From Blattamonas nauphoetae (Eukaryota > Preaxostyla > Oxymonadida): a stretch of 64,000 nt of DNA. The translations under genes were made by a program, and so were the position numbers. The DNA is taken from the NCBI GenBank assembly GCA_033064195.1, contig JARBJD010000146.1, forward strand, positions 113,276 through 177,275, in the 5' to 3' direction. This document shows positions 8,973-20,422 of this stretch, piece after piece; the first letter of the stretch is position 1; every line of letters begins with the position of its first letter. The notes beneath the pieces were generated by a model that was not told the DNA's origin, did no database searches, and saw only the letters and a program-made list of their open reading frames with translations.

Positions 8973-11747
8973 ATGCCTCCCAAGCATACAGTGAAACGAA
9001 AACGGACCGATTCTCGATCTAATCCACTCGTTCAATTTGATAGCACTTGTCTTGTGGATCAAAATATCGTCGATTCTTCAAATGAGACCATCGACAGAAC
9101 TGGGAGGAAAACATCCATTAATTCTTCGCTTGTTGTATCCACAACCGATCTGCTCACAATTAACGCCAATGATCGTCAATTCATCCGAATTTCTAAGCAA
9201 GTTCTTGAATATGAAATGAAAAGAAAGCGAATGAAAATCAACTCAATTTCAGATCAAGTGCCTCTGGAGGATGACGAGATCTATCTTCCTACATCCATCA
9301 CGTCAGATTGGAGATTGGTGTTGCAGGATTCGATCACGACAGAGAAACTGCAGCAAGGGTGTATCTCGCTGTTCGATGACGTTGATTCTGAAATGGACCT
9401 GTCTCCTACCGAAATGAGTCATGCTGTCCGTTTTCTGGAATATGCCATCATCCACGTCAAATATCGCGGATCTCCCCACAATGAGCTGCTCGAAACCATA
9501 TTCTCCAAAGCGGAACGCCCTCGCCCGAAACTGACGTCTGCTCTCCTCAAACTGGTTTGTCATCCATTTTATCCACTCCGAACGGTTGCTCTCTCCTTCT
9601 TGGACGTTAATTTCTCGAAATCAGCAAGGAAATTACATATCGCCAAGGCTGTGATCGAGTTGCTGCCTCAACTCATCAAAACTCTGAGGCCTCACAAAAT
9701 CCCATTAAATGGGACAACAATCGACTTCCACCGCCATCTCACATCGATATTGGACAATGTTTTCAGCTTACCCTCTGCAAAAGTCGAAACAATCCCATCC
9801 ACAACCAGAGAACTCGCTTTCCATCCATCCCTCAGATATTTGCGATCTCTCATCACCCGTCCAGTTTGTCCCACTGATCCTCGCTCTGGCTTCATGCTTT
9901 TATTGGACATGACAACATTCGATTCAATCATAAACAAAAATCGCTCTTATCCATTCTATCCGAAAATTGAACGATTTTTCGAACAGATTCGAAGGGAAAT
10001 GTTGGAAGAGCTTGCATCAGTGTTGGGTCTTGCTTCTGCACGTGAAGCAAAACACTTCCTTCAATCTAATTTAAAGGATCCGAATACCACCTTCACCTGG
10101 ACGCAGAGATTTGAATATTTGCTTTCCCAAGTGAGCGAAGGGAGACAGTACTTCGATTTGGGAATGCTGGCCGTTGTGAACTTTCTGGATCGTCGCCCTA
10201 AAAACCTGGAGCTGGTTGTCTCTTCTGTTGACACATTTGGACTGAAAGTCAACGGTAAGATCATCTCATCAACGGAATTGGTCTCGCAGTTGCTGTGGGC
10301 TCTCTTCACACCCACTCAGCCGCACAACGCGACAACCATTCTCGCTTCATTCCGAAAGTTCTTTTCTCGCATACACAGTGTTGCATTTATGAAGCACATT
10401 TGGAACGAATGGTTTCCCAACTTCGTCAAAGTTGTTGAGCCGTCCAAGCTTCCCTTCACTTCTGAGTTCATCCCACTCCACATCGAACTCATCTATATCA
10501 TGTATGACCATCTCGACAAGATTGAACACTGTCAGTTCTCGAAGGGCCGAGTCTTGACGAATCAACTTCGAAACGAACTGGACGAGGCATACCACGCGTT
10601 CTTTGAACAAACGAAGGATTACGTCGTTCATCTCTCGCTCCATCCATTCGCTTTGGATGATGACAAACATGACACGATTCTTCACTTTCTCAGCCAATGC
10701 TATCTGCATGACTTCGACAACTGTATGAACAAGACATATCGAGAAGAGGTGAGACAGGAAATGGATGCGACTGCCCTCTCAGTGTCACCTCCGCCCTTCA
10801 TCCTCACATCTGAACTTGTTTGTTGTCTCACCGACGACGAGATCATCAGCATTGTCGACAGAATTGTTGCTCTGCTCGAAAGCGACTCGTGTTTGGATGA
10901 CGACACCATCCTTCGGATCTGCGCATTCCACAAAATAAAGCTCAGACACATCTATCTTCCCGAATTGTTCAGAAAAGCAGGCAGAACAACAGAACAATAC
11001 TTCCGCGCATTCGAGTCTCTCCTCTCTCTCCCCATCGACAATTCCGATCGATCACCGCTCAACTTTCTCCTCTCGCCTCGACCAGACACTCTTCAACCAA
11101 CATTGGACGAATGGGACGATGTCGATTTGGAGACTATGTCGTTTTTGATCCAACAATTCAATCGGAACACTCTCTCGCTCGCCTCTGTCTCATTCGACCT
11201 CAACGAACTCATTCTTAATCTGGCAGTCCGAAGCCTGCCACGAGTTCGGCACTGTGCTGCTCGACTGCCTCAGCCACAGCTTGAACGACTGCTTGCTCCC
11301 TCAATCGACATTCTCAGCACATTCTTAATCCAACCCCGCATCTTCGTGAATCGAGAAAACCTGAGTCGAAGTGAAATCTTCTTCGATGTCTCCAAATTGT
11401 GTGATCAGCGTGCGATTGTCCAGTGTCTCAGCAGGACTGGCTTCTTCTCTCGAATCGTGACTACCTTGTTCGACGAGAAATTCAAAACATACGCAGTTTA
11501 TTTTGACATGGTTATCGGTCGTTCCAGATTCATCTCAATGACTCAAGCAGAAGAGCGGAAGGTGATTCAACCAGAAGATCAGAAGGCGATTCGAAGGACT
11601 GTTCCACACTTTCTGGAGGAAGGGTGGCAAGATGCGTTGGAATTCATCTTCGTCAGGAAGAAAGATATCGCCTTCTTCAACATTCAAAACCAAACGGAAG
11701 ACATAATGGAATTCTTTGGATCCAATTTGAAGTGGTGGGCTGGATAG
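8973..11747 (+). CDS. Large helical-repeat protein, unknown function, single exon
   Basis: A 924-aa protein from ATG 8973 to TAG 11745-11747. The N-terminus starts MPPKHTVKRKRTDSR, with a basic KRKR cluster that could be a nuclear signal; residues 1-90 are otherwise polar. From about residue 110 the sequence is a run of amphipathic Leu-rich helices typical of an ARM/HEAT-like solenoid, without a recognised signature. There is no signal peptide, membrane segment or catalytic motif. Two further genes downstream (12031-15926 and 16479-19722) and one at 43447-49106 have similar composition and size and may belong to the same lineage-specific group; their relation is inferred from style, not from alignment. 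Confidence 0.8.
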   Translation: MPPKHTVKRKRTDSRSNPLVQFDSTCLVDQNIVDSSNETIDRTGRKTSINSSLVVSTTDLLTINANDRQFIRISKQVLEYEMKRKRMKINSISDQVPLEDDEIYLPTSITSDWRLVLQDSITTEKLQQGCISLFDDVDSEMDLSPTEMSHAVRFLEYAIIHVKYRGSPHNELLETIFSKAERPRPKLTSALLKLVCHPFYPLRTVALSFLDVNFSKSARKLHIAKAVIELLPQLIKTLRPHKIPLNGTTIDFHRHLTSILDNVFSLPSAKVETIPSTTRELAFHPSLRYLRSLITRPVCPTDPRSGFMLLLDMTTFDSIINKNRSYPFYPKIERFFEQIRREMLEELASVLGLASAREAKHFLQSNLKDPNTTFTWTQRFEYLLSQVSEGRQYFDLGMLAVVNFLDRRPKNLELVVSSVDTFGLKVNGKIISSTELVSQLLWALFTPTQPHNATTILASFRKFFSRIHSVAFMKHIWNEWFPNFVKVVEPSKLPFTSEFIPLHIELIYIMYDHLDKIEHCQFSKGRVLTNQLRNELDEAYHAFFEQTKDYVVHLSLHPFALDDDKHDTILHFLSQCYLHDFDNCMNKTYREEVRQEMDATALSVSPPPFILTSELVCCLTDDEIISIVDRIVALLESDSCLDDDTILRICAFHKIKLRHIYLPELFRKAGRTTEQYFRAFESLLSLPIDNSDRSPLNFLLSPRPDTLQPTLDEWDDVDLETMSFLIQQFNRNTLSLASVSFDLNELILNLAVRSLPRVRHCAARLPQPQLERLLAPSIDILSTFLIQPRIFVNRENLSRSEIFFDVSKLCDQRAIVQCLSRTGFFSRIVTTLFDEKFKTYAVYFDMVIGRSRFISMTQAEERKVIQPEDQKAIRRTVPHFLEEGWQDALEFIFVRKKDIAFFNIQNQTEDIMEFFGSNLKWWAG

Positions 11748-12030
11748 GATGCGAATCACTGGTGCTGTTCCCTCCCATTCATGCGATATCGTCACATTTG
11801 GATGATTCTAACACGTTCTGTGTGCAATATCCATTTCATTTCATTGATTGTTCTCATCTCATCAAGGGAATCACATTTATTTTCTGGTTTCTTATAGTTG
11901 TCACACTTTCTCGTTGTTCAATTCGGAATACGAAGATAAATGCCTGAACGGACGGTGTGTTTTCTGGGCTTCACCCTCTGAATGAGACCATAAAATTAAA
12001 AATTGGGTCATCGATCACTTCGATGCTTTG

Positions 12031-15000
12031 ATGAAACACTTCCCAATGAACTCGTCATTAGCTGGACCAAGTCTCACAAATGAACACCAGATAATGAATC
12101 ATCAAGAACTATCCGTTCTTCAGGCAGAATCGCCACCTTTCTGCTCACTCGATTATTCATCTCCAAACCTGTCTCAAAGCCAACAAAATCTGTGGAAACA
12201 ACTTCACAATTTCATCTACCTCGATGGATCCCAACAGATCGATGCGGGGATGGCTCTTGTGGAGTGGATGGAGAGTGGATCATCGGACTGTTTGACATCT
12301 CTTTTTTGTTTTCATGTGAGATCTAAATTCCATATTTAGCCAACACACTAGTTTCTCTGTCTGTGTTCCGACATTTGTCAACTGTATTGAAGCCAGAAAT
12401 GGACCAATCCATCCTTGTCTGAATTTGTTGAATTTTCATCATTTTCCTCTGTCTCTTCCCTAGCAATCTCTCACAAAGATTGTTTCGTTCATCTGTCCGT
12501 CTTTTTCTATTCATTATTATTGTCCCACCTTCAGGTTCATCTGGTATCAGGAACACACGAGTCTTCTTCGAAACAGGATTCTGTGAAAGTGTTCTGACAT
12601 TCATTCTCACTCCTGCCCTCCCTGCTGATGTCTCTGGCCAAGTGTGTGCATTATTCCCTCATCTTTTCCAACTTCTCCGCTTTATAAGATATGGGACATT
12701 TTAGCAACAATCTCGAAAGTCATTCCTCTCGCATCTGTCGAGACGTCTTTTCCATCTCTCTTCGAAGTGCTACAAATCCACACAAACAATTTCGACATCA
12801 CAACAACTCGCAATCCGATCAAATTGTTCCTCATCTCGGAGTTCTCGCATGTGATCCTCGATAAGACATCTCCAAACGCATCGGTTGTCCAGAAATGCTT
12901 CGTTCGGATGAATCAAGGGCAGACACCGAAATCAATGTTTGAAAGGGAATCTCTGGAGGAGTCTTTGAGATTGGTTGACCTGAGCGCCGGACAACTCATT
13001 GTGTGAAGTCTTCGTTCTTCTTCATCTCGTCCTTTCTTCGTTCTTCTTGCTCTTCTCCATTGTTCTGTGCTTTTCTGGTTGTCAGCATCCTGTAGAACGA
13101 CTCCCACGACTCCACTTTGGACAATTTAGCTATTCATTTAAATCGCCCGAAATCGTGTTCTCGTCTCTCACTCGATTATTCCGCCGTTTGTCCACTCTCT
13201 CCGTTTTCTCCCATCCCATCACTTTCATCTCCTCTCACTCTCTCGCAGTCCAGCCAACTCTCCCAACCATCCTCGCTGAGTCCGATCAGTTGCACACAGT
13301 CTGCCACTCTCTGAGTTACAACGACAGTCGCCTTAAAGAGCTGTCAAAATGCCTTCTGATGGATTTGGGTGTGCTTTTTCATCCAATCACTCTCGTTCGA
13401 CAGCCTCATCGAATGAAATTGTCGCCAAACACCTCATCGACGAGGAATATGCTGTGTACGATGACTTGAACGATCGAAATGTTTGTTTGTTTATTGTTCA
13501 TTCTTTGACAGAACAACCAATTCCTGAACCTATACAAATCGAAATATGCCTCCCTCGTCAAACACAACAACAATATCGCCAACATTTTGGATCAATCTCT
13601 GTCCGAGCAAGCGTACGGTTCATTGGATGATCGCAAGCGGATCAACGAAGAGGGAGCGATCAGAATTCTGGAAGAAGGACCATTCTTCAACATTTTGGAA
13701 TGGATCTATCTCGCAATTCCAGAATCGGATGATTTGGAAATGAATGCTCCCAGTCATACCTTTGCTCGTCTGGCGCCGAATCTCATCATGTTCATCGCAA
13801 GCGACAACACGACAGTCTCACAAGCAGCGAGAACAGCCTTCGAACGAGTGACAGGAATGACTTCGTCGGAGGCAGACGTGTTCCTCAATCAGACATCGCT
13901 GGACAATCACTCAGCAGAGAACGGAATGAGCCTCTCGAGTGGCAGCAACATCCCGACCGAGACATCTCTTCTCAAACAGGCTCGTGCTGCTGTTGCCACG
14001 GTTTGTGGGTCTCGAAGGGGCTCAAATCTGATTTTCCACCAAAATCGGTCAAGCCCGTATTACGTTCGGGATCTTCTCCAACTCTACACCTGCACAGCTG
14101 CCCTCGCAGTCTTCCTCAACCCATCCGCCTCCTCTCCCCCACCCGCCAAACTCAGCCATCTCGTCAGATGTGTGCTCGAATGGACTGTTTCGCTGTCCGA
14201 CGATCGATCCTTCGACCTGTCTTTGAGTGAGGCCCATCATCTCCTCGGCTTCATTCAGGAACTTGCCCTCAATCTTTTCCAATTTGTCGACGCCCCAACG
14301 AAGATCGCACTGTCGTCCGTGTTTCCTGGGCTGCCAGAAGCCTTCAAAAAGATGAAACCAGAATTCAAATTTCAATCTCTCGTCAGAATTGGAAGAGTGC
14401 TTCTTTCGGAAGGGCTTTCAACGCATCCGCAGATTTCACAGAATCTTCTCAAGTTCTTCCAAGCAGTGGGTGATGAAACTGTCAAAACTGCCTGCCATTC
14501 TCTTCAGACGAACCATCTCTCGTCAGATGCACCGAACACCTCCAACCAAACAGCCGAAATGGAAAGTGACAACTCTGGCAGGTCTGAAGAAGTCACAGAA
14601 ACTGATCTGATGTGTCATCTTGTCCGACTGATGGACGTCACTTCGAATTCCAGCCAGCTGGAGTCACTCCTCCCGCTCGGAACCTATCTTTTGTGGGATG
14701 TCGAGAAGATACGCTCGTTCCAAGCATCACCCGACTCCTTCCTGCCTGAACTGCTTTCACAAGTATCTCGATTGGATTCGCCTGTCATCGCCTCAAACGC
14801 TCTGAATGCAATCTCACATTCTCTCGACACATTCCCAACACATTTCCAGTCTTCATCTGCTCAGCCAATCATCTCTGCTGTTGTTGACACACTCTCGACT
14901 CTGCCGAAGTTGTCGACTCAAGTGTTCTGCTTTGCCGTCACTCTCAACTCGTTTGGGAAGTCTGAGCGAGTGGCGAAAGCTGCAATGAACTGTGCGACGA

Positions 15001-15926
15001 GCCTGATCAACGAAGGGGCACTCGATCCACATGTGATCGCCCCCCTCCTCGTTCCATTCGTCTCTGCCGATGATCCGTCATTCGTGAAGAAAGCTGTCGA
15101 CACTTTCCGTTTCCTGAAGCGGAAGACGCATTTCGCTCGAAACACGATTGAGATCAGTGCTCATGTCAATCATCTTGTTGAGATTATGGCTGATGTCTGG
15201 CTTTGTGATGTTGTGAACTTTGCCAAGTCCGATCTCAATCGTAATCAATTCAGTTCGGCGTGGCGACAGCTAGTTGTCGCTGATCAGTGTGACTCAACCA
15301 TCGCGACTCGTCTGCAGAGACTTCTGATTATTCTGAGCTCTCTCCTCAAGCCAGTCGAGAGGAAAGAATGCGACGAAGTTGGAATCCTCTCCTCTCTTCA
15401 CTCTCTGCCTGCTTCGAAGAGAATCAGATTCGTTGAACTGTCTCTGAAAATCACCGTTTCCACCATCCGAGAGATGCATAATCTCACCCACCATTTGTCA
15501 GTCTCACGTGACATTGTTTGGAGATGCCACACCCTCCTCGTTCGATTGGGGATGACAGATCTCACTGACGCGTATCGCACAGTTATTGACGCACTCCAAC
15601 ACATCCTCAAATCCGAAGAAACAGAGACATCACTCGAACAGCTGGTCGCCTTTTATGCTGAGAGACTGGTGGATGGGATTGACAAAAACCCAAAAGATAG
15701 TTGGATGCTGATTTCTCGTCTCTCGGATTGGTCTCAAAACCACAACACATTTGTGAATGGCGGAACAGTGTGGAGGCGGATGGTTGAGAAAGTGAAAGAG
15801 GAAGGGATTGAGGATCAACTGCCTTTGACCTTCACAATCCGCAGTGAAGGGCTGATCACGTGGCTTGGATGGAACTGTCTCTCAAAGAGTCGTTTCCAGC
15901 AGCCTGGGATTGGTTTCGGGTTTTGA
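12031..15926 (+). CDS. Large helical-repeat protein, unknown function, seven exons
   Basis: Predicted exons 12031-12315, 12464-12494, 12535-12641, 12689-13000, 13086-13368, 13404-13480 and 13512-15926 join to 3510 nt (1169 aa). All introns are GT-AG, 148, 40, 47, 85, 35 and 31 nt long, and every junction keeps the frame, which supports the model although the 31-nt second exon is the weakest part. The first ATG in frame is 12031. The protein begins polar (MKHFPMNSSLAGPSL), then becomes a Leu-rich all-helical solenoid, with clear helices such as KLSHLVRCVLEWTVSLSDD. It ends at TGA 15924-15926. No domain of known function is recognised. It lies in the same direction as, and between, two similar large genes. 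Confidence 0.7.
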
Positions 15927-16478
15927 GATTGTCTTCTTCATCACCGCACACTCGCCATTTCTCACTTGTGAACTTGCCATTTCATTATTTGTCGAAAAAA
16001 CCGTACTATCATGGCCAGACAAGTTTATGAAACTCAATTCACAGCTGGTGACAAACGAGATTCATCGCAGTATCTCTCAACGAGATTGGTGTTGAGGCTG
16101 AACTGAATCGTTTTGGTTGATCATTTTCACGTGATCCAATCATCACAATTTGTGACATTTCTGATCTCAGCTGATCAAACCATATTTTGTTATTCAGTTG
16201 TCTTGGGACTGAACACTGTTCTTTGAGATCTTTTTTCCTCCAATACTCGTCAAAGAACTCATAGAATTGATCACTCTCTTTTCACTCCTGAGTCATCCCT
16301 CATTGGATTGTTTCTTGAATCGTCATTCGTCAGGGTTTAACAAGCGTAAATTTGTATGGTCCTCATTATTCACTCTTGATTCATCTTTTCTACATTTTGG
16401 TCATCTTTTTTCCGTTTTTCTCCTTTCTCGCTGTGATTTTCACAAAGATTTCAACACACCTCCACATCTCTTAACTGA
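15927..16478. other. Intergenic region between two helical-protein genes
   Basis: A 552-bp T-rich spacer. It has only short open frames with no protein-like composition on either strand, and no repeat or transposon end was recognised. It should contain the 3' end of the upstream gene and the promoter of the next. Confidence 0.4.
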
Positions 16479-19400
16479 ATGAGTAAACGGACTTCTCTTC
16501 CCGGCCCATCCATTAATTCTTTCTCCACAGAATGTCACGAAAGTGATTTTGCCAATATTGCACCTTCTCAGGAGATTTGGACGGAATCTCTCGCATCGTC
16601 TCTCGGGCGGTTAGAACACTGTGATGAATGTATTTCTTGGATAGTATGTTGTTCTCCTCATTTTACAACTTCCTACAGAGATTGATGGAATGGTTTGTTG
16701 AAGCGGTGATCGGTGCCGAAATCATCCGAAATGAACACCCCCTTACACCGCCTCTGACCAGTGAGAACATCCAAATTGATACATCTTCCACAATCTTAAT
16801 TGGTTTCCTCTTTTTTTCGCTTTTCATCATTTCAACAGCTTTTCCCTCATCACCACAGCACTCGTCAAACACTTGTTCTCTATCTTCCGACATCGCAACA
16901 CTCTGCCAGTTCTTTCTGCACATCCATCGAACTTTCACACAAATCAACCGATTGATCCTCCCTCTTGATCCAAAAAATGAGGATATTGTCTTCGCCCGCA
17001 TCATGGTTGCCCTCGTCGACCATTTCGTGGCTTCTGGGGATCTCATTCTCTCAAACTCGTCTCCAACAGATCACTCACCATATTTCGCAAAATGTTTTCG
17101 TGATCTTGACAAGAATGAACTTCCATTTTCCGATCCATTTCTCATCCCTAATCTCGCCTTCTTTTTCGCTCAAGTTGTGAATCATCCCGAGACTTGGAAC
17201 GTTTTTCGTCCTACCGAGCACTCAATTCTGCGCGGAGACAATGTTGCATCTTCAGAACGGTTGTTGAGTGCTGTGAAGAAGGTGAAAGAAAATCACTCGA
17301 TGGAGATTGTTCAGAGTTCTTATTTCGACTGGGCAGAATGGGTGACGATGCTGGTGATGGTTGAAAAAGGTGAGAGATCGTTGGTGTGTTCTCTTTTCTG
17401 TTCATGCTTCCCTTCAGACCGATCATTCCTTCCTCCAATCTCGCTGTCTTCGCTCCACACTCCTCTCTCTCCAAACGAAACATCAACTCCGAGCCAACCC
17501 AACTCAAATCGAAGAGAACCATTTCGCCGATTCTTGTCGCCTTCCAACGACCGCTGGCATTCCGCTCCTCTCGTCAGCCCTCGCCAACCAACCGCCACTC
17601 CCATCTTCTGACTCGTCATCCGATCCCAAAGCATTCATTTACACGCAGGTCCTGTTTCATTCAGACCCTGTTGTTCGTCATTCCCGACGGATCCTCTTAG
17701 CGATTCATGACCTCCTCACTCGACCACATCCCATTTCCTTCCCGTGGACCATCCGTCCATCATTCTATTTGGAATCCGAACTGGATCCTCTTCTCCAACC
17801 GTTTCCTCAATCAGTCGATCTCCACGAGAAGTTTGATACCTCACTGTTTTCCGACACCGATGATGTAAGAGTGGTGGCGGCACTTCGTCGGTGTCGTGCT
17901 GTTGTCATCGCGACGAAATCCACAAAATGCGTTTCTAACATCCACTCTTTCCAGAAGCTCCTCATTGCTGGTCTCCACTCGTCCAATCACACCGTAAAGT
18001 TTGAATGTTTCAATCTCTTCTGTGGAATCATTAACTGCCTTCAGACTAACGACGATCCACGTGACGTCCGATTTGCCAGTCTCCGAACAGCATTCTGCGA
18101 TGGTGAACATTGGGAGAAGATGGCACTGATCAGGTTGTGGGTGGGGTGGTTGGAATTCAGATACAAGAATGGGGATCAAAGGTTCGTGAACGAGTCAGAC
18201 TTCGATTTCAGCGGGTTTCTGTCGACTGAACTGAACGATGTACAGCTCCTCCTCGGAGCTTGCTGTTTCGTTGGGACTCTTTTTTTGAATGAAGCAATGT
18301 CGATGTCCTTTCGTTGGCAGCTGGACTTCCTTCAACAGTTTGAGGAAAAGAATCAGATGCTGTCGCGCATCGCCAGCGATCCGAGATTGCTATCAAGACA
18401 GGAACCGTTCAACTCAGAGCTGACACCCATCACAATTAAGCTCGGCACGACGTTGTCCATCACTCGTGGATGCGACTTCCCTTTAGCTCTGACAGAAATC
18501 ATCACAACTGATTCCGACACAAATCTTCAACAGTTGTCATTTCGAGTGAATCCAGCTTTCTTCCTCAACCACACCTCCATCAATCCCAAACACCAACACT
18601 CCTTCTTCCCGATGGATTTAATGTTCGAACGGTATCTCCGATCGGATCCAGACGTGTTTTTCGAAGGAATCCCTGATGTGTCTTTCTGCACATCGCGAAA
18701 GTTCCTGCACACTCCGTATGTTGGTCTACACTCCCTCCTTCTTCGCTGTCTGAAACTCAATCTCGATCAGGAATCGCTCCAAAATCTCGTCCGCATGCTC
18801 TTCGTCCCACTTTCCCATCAGGACACCACACAAAAGGACATTCACCGTCTCTTCTATCTTTTTCCTCCTCCTCGCCTCTTCGACAATCTCCTCTCCTCGC
18901 CGCTCCTCGACAAATCTAGAATCGACGTCCGGATCTGTTTTCTCGCTCTTTTCGGCGAGTTGGGTGCCGTCACTGCTCCATTCAGAGCCTGCTTGTCTCT
19001 CGCCAAAGTGTTCAAGATGCTGATTCCGTTCAAGTTGGATAGCACTGGTGTCATCTATAACTTGGCGGAAGTTGGGGATCAGGTTGTGTCTCTTCACTGG
19101 CTCAACATTCCTGCTCACTTCGACTCTCCCCTACTCTGCCATCTTCCTTCTCTGGCTGATGCTCAACAAGACATCGTCCAAACTCTATCCTCCTACTCTG
19201 GCATCCCCTCTCTCGTCACTCCACGAAGTTTCCAACCCAACTGGAACCTCATCCGAACAATAATACCTCCAGGAATGTCGCCCAGCGAAAGACTTCACAT
19301 GACGAGTTTGTGTGTGCGATGTTTGGCATTTGACAGTTTGGCTTCACTGTTGTCATCCTTTTTCAGATTCGCTTTCTTCGCCCATCGGACACTCTATCCT

Positions 19401-19722
19401 TGAGTTTATCACGACGAGTCTCCTGTTTGTTGTCTCTACTTCCTTTCTTCATCTTTTCAGATCTCCCATTCCTGGAGTCGTTTCTGCTGCCATCGAGTTC
19501 TTTCATCGATTCGTCAGTGTCGCTTCTGATGACGTTCGGATGGACTTGGTGAGGAACGGTCTGTTGGACAGTGTCGTGTATGCTGTGTCGTGCTCGTCGT
19601 TCTTGGATGACTACGAGAAAGGGGTTGCTGTGATTGGGATGCTTCTCGCGACAATCCGACGAGATTGTCAGAAGCGAAGAATGCAATACTTTGACTTTCT
19701 TCATCTGACCTCTCGGACATGA
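16479..19722 (+). CDS. Large helical-repeat protein, unknown function, five exons
   Basis: Predicted exons 16479-16643, 16679-17383, 17418-19335, 19367-19424 and 19461-19722 join to 3108 nt (1035 aa). The four introns are 35, 34, 31 and 36 nt, all GT-AG with a T-rich 3' half, and the phases (0, 0, 1, 2) agree across the junctions. For the second intron a donor at 17384 (GTGTGT) is preferred because the alternative 23 bp upstream leads to a different frame that soon stops. The start is ATG 16479 (MSKRTSLPGPS). The product is Leu-rich and helical throughout, with polar linkers and no membrane segment. It ends at TGA 19720-19722. The function is unknown. Confidence 0.75.
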
Positions 19723-19804
19723 TGAATAGTCTCCTGAATGACTCTCTTTAACTCCCCCTTTCCAACCCAAATCTGCTGACATTCACCGAATACATTCTTC
19801 TCAC

Positions 19805-20280
19805 AAACAATACAAGCATATCGAAGTGGAACATAAAAGGAGACGGTTCGATCTGACACCGAGTGTGGAACAAGATTGAAAAGGTCTGACAATGAATGAA
19901 CTGCTTTTGAATGAAGCACCGCAAACTATGCAAGCAAATCGAAGTGGAACATAAAAGGAGACGGTTCGATCTGACACCGAGTGTGGAACAAAATTGAAGA
20001 AGCTCTGACAATGAATGAACTGCTTTTGAATGAAGCACCGCAAACTATGCAAGCAAATCGAAGTGGAACATAAAAGGAGACGGTTCGATCTGACACCGAG
20101 TGTGGAACAAGATTGAAGAAGCTCTGACAATGAATGAACTGCTTTTGAATGAAGCACCGCAAACTATGCAAGCAAATCGAAGTGGAACATAAAAGGAGAC
20201 GGTTCGATCTGACACCGAGTGTGGAACAAGATTGAAAAGGTCTGACAATGAATGAACTGCGTTTGAATGAAGCACCGTCT
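19805..20280. repeat. Four tandem copies of a 118/119-bp repeat
   Basis: The sequence GAAGTGGAACATAAAAGGAG recurs at about 19823, 19941, 20060 and 20179, giving periods of 118, 119 and 119 bp. Copies differ by a few bases; the main difference is AAGG versus AAGCT before CTGACAATGAATGA. The array sits directly between the end of a helical-protein gene and the broken 5' end of an RHBH gene. Confidence 0.95.
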
Positions 20281-20422
20281 TGATGAGTGTCAAGGAAGGG
20301 TTGAATCCGGGATATTCGGCTGCGGATGAGAGGAGAAACGGAAAGACAGATCCAGACAGTTCGAAGGAACATCCGAGAAACAAAAGCACAGAGGTTTCCA
20401 CAACTGCACATCGGATCACTTC

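Noticed and set aside
19805-20280. CRISPR array
   Set aside because: The units are contiguous 118-119-bp tandem copies without unique spacers, in a eukaryotic genome.
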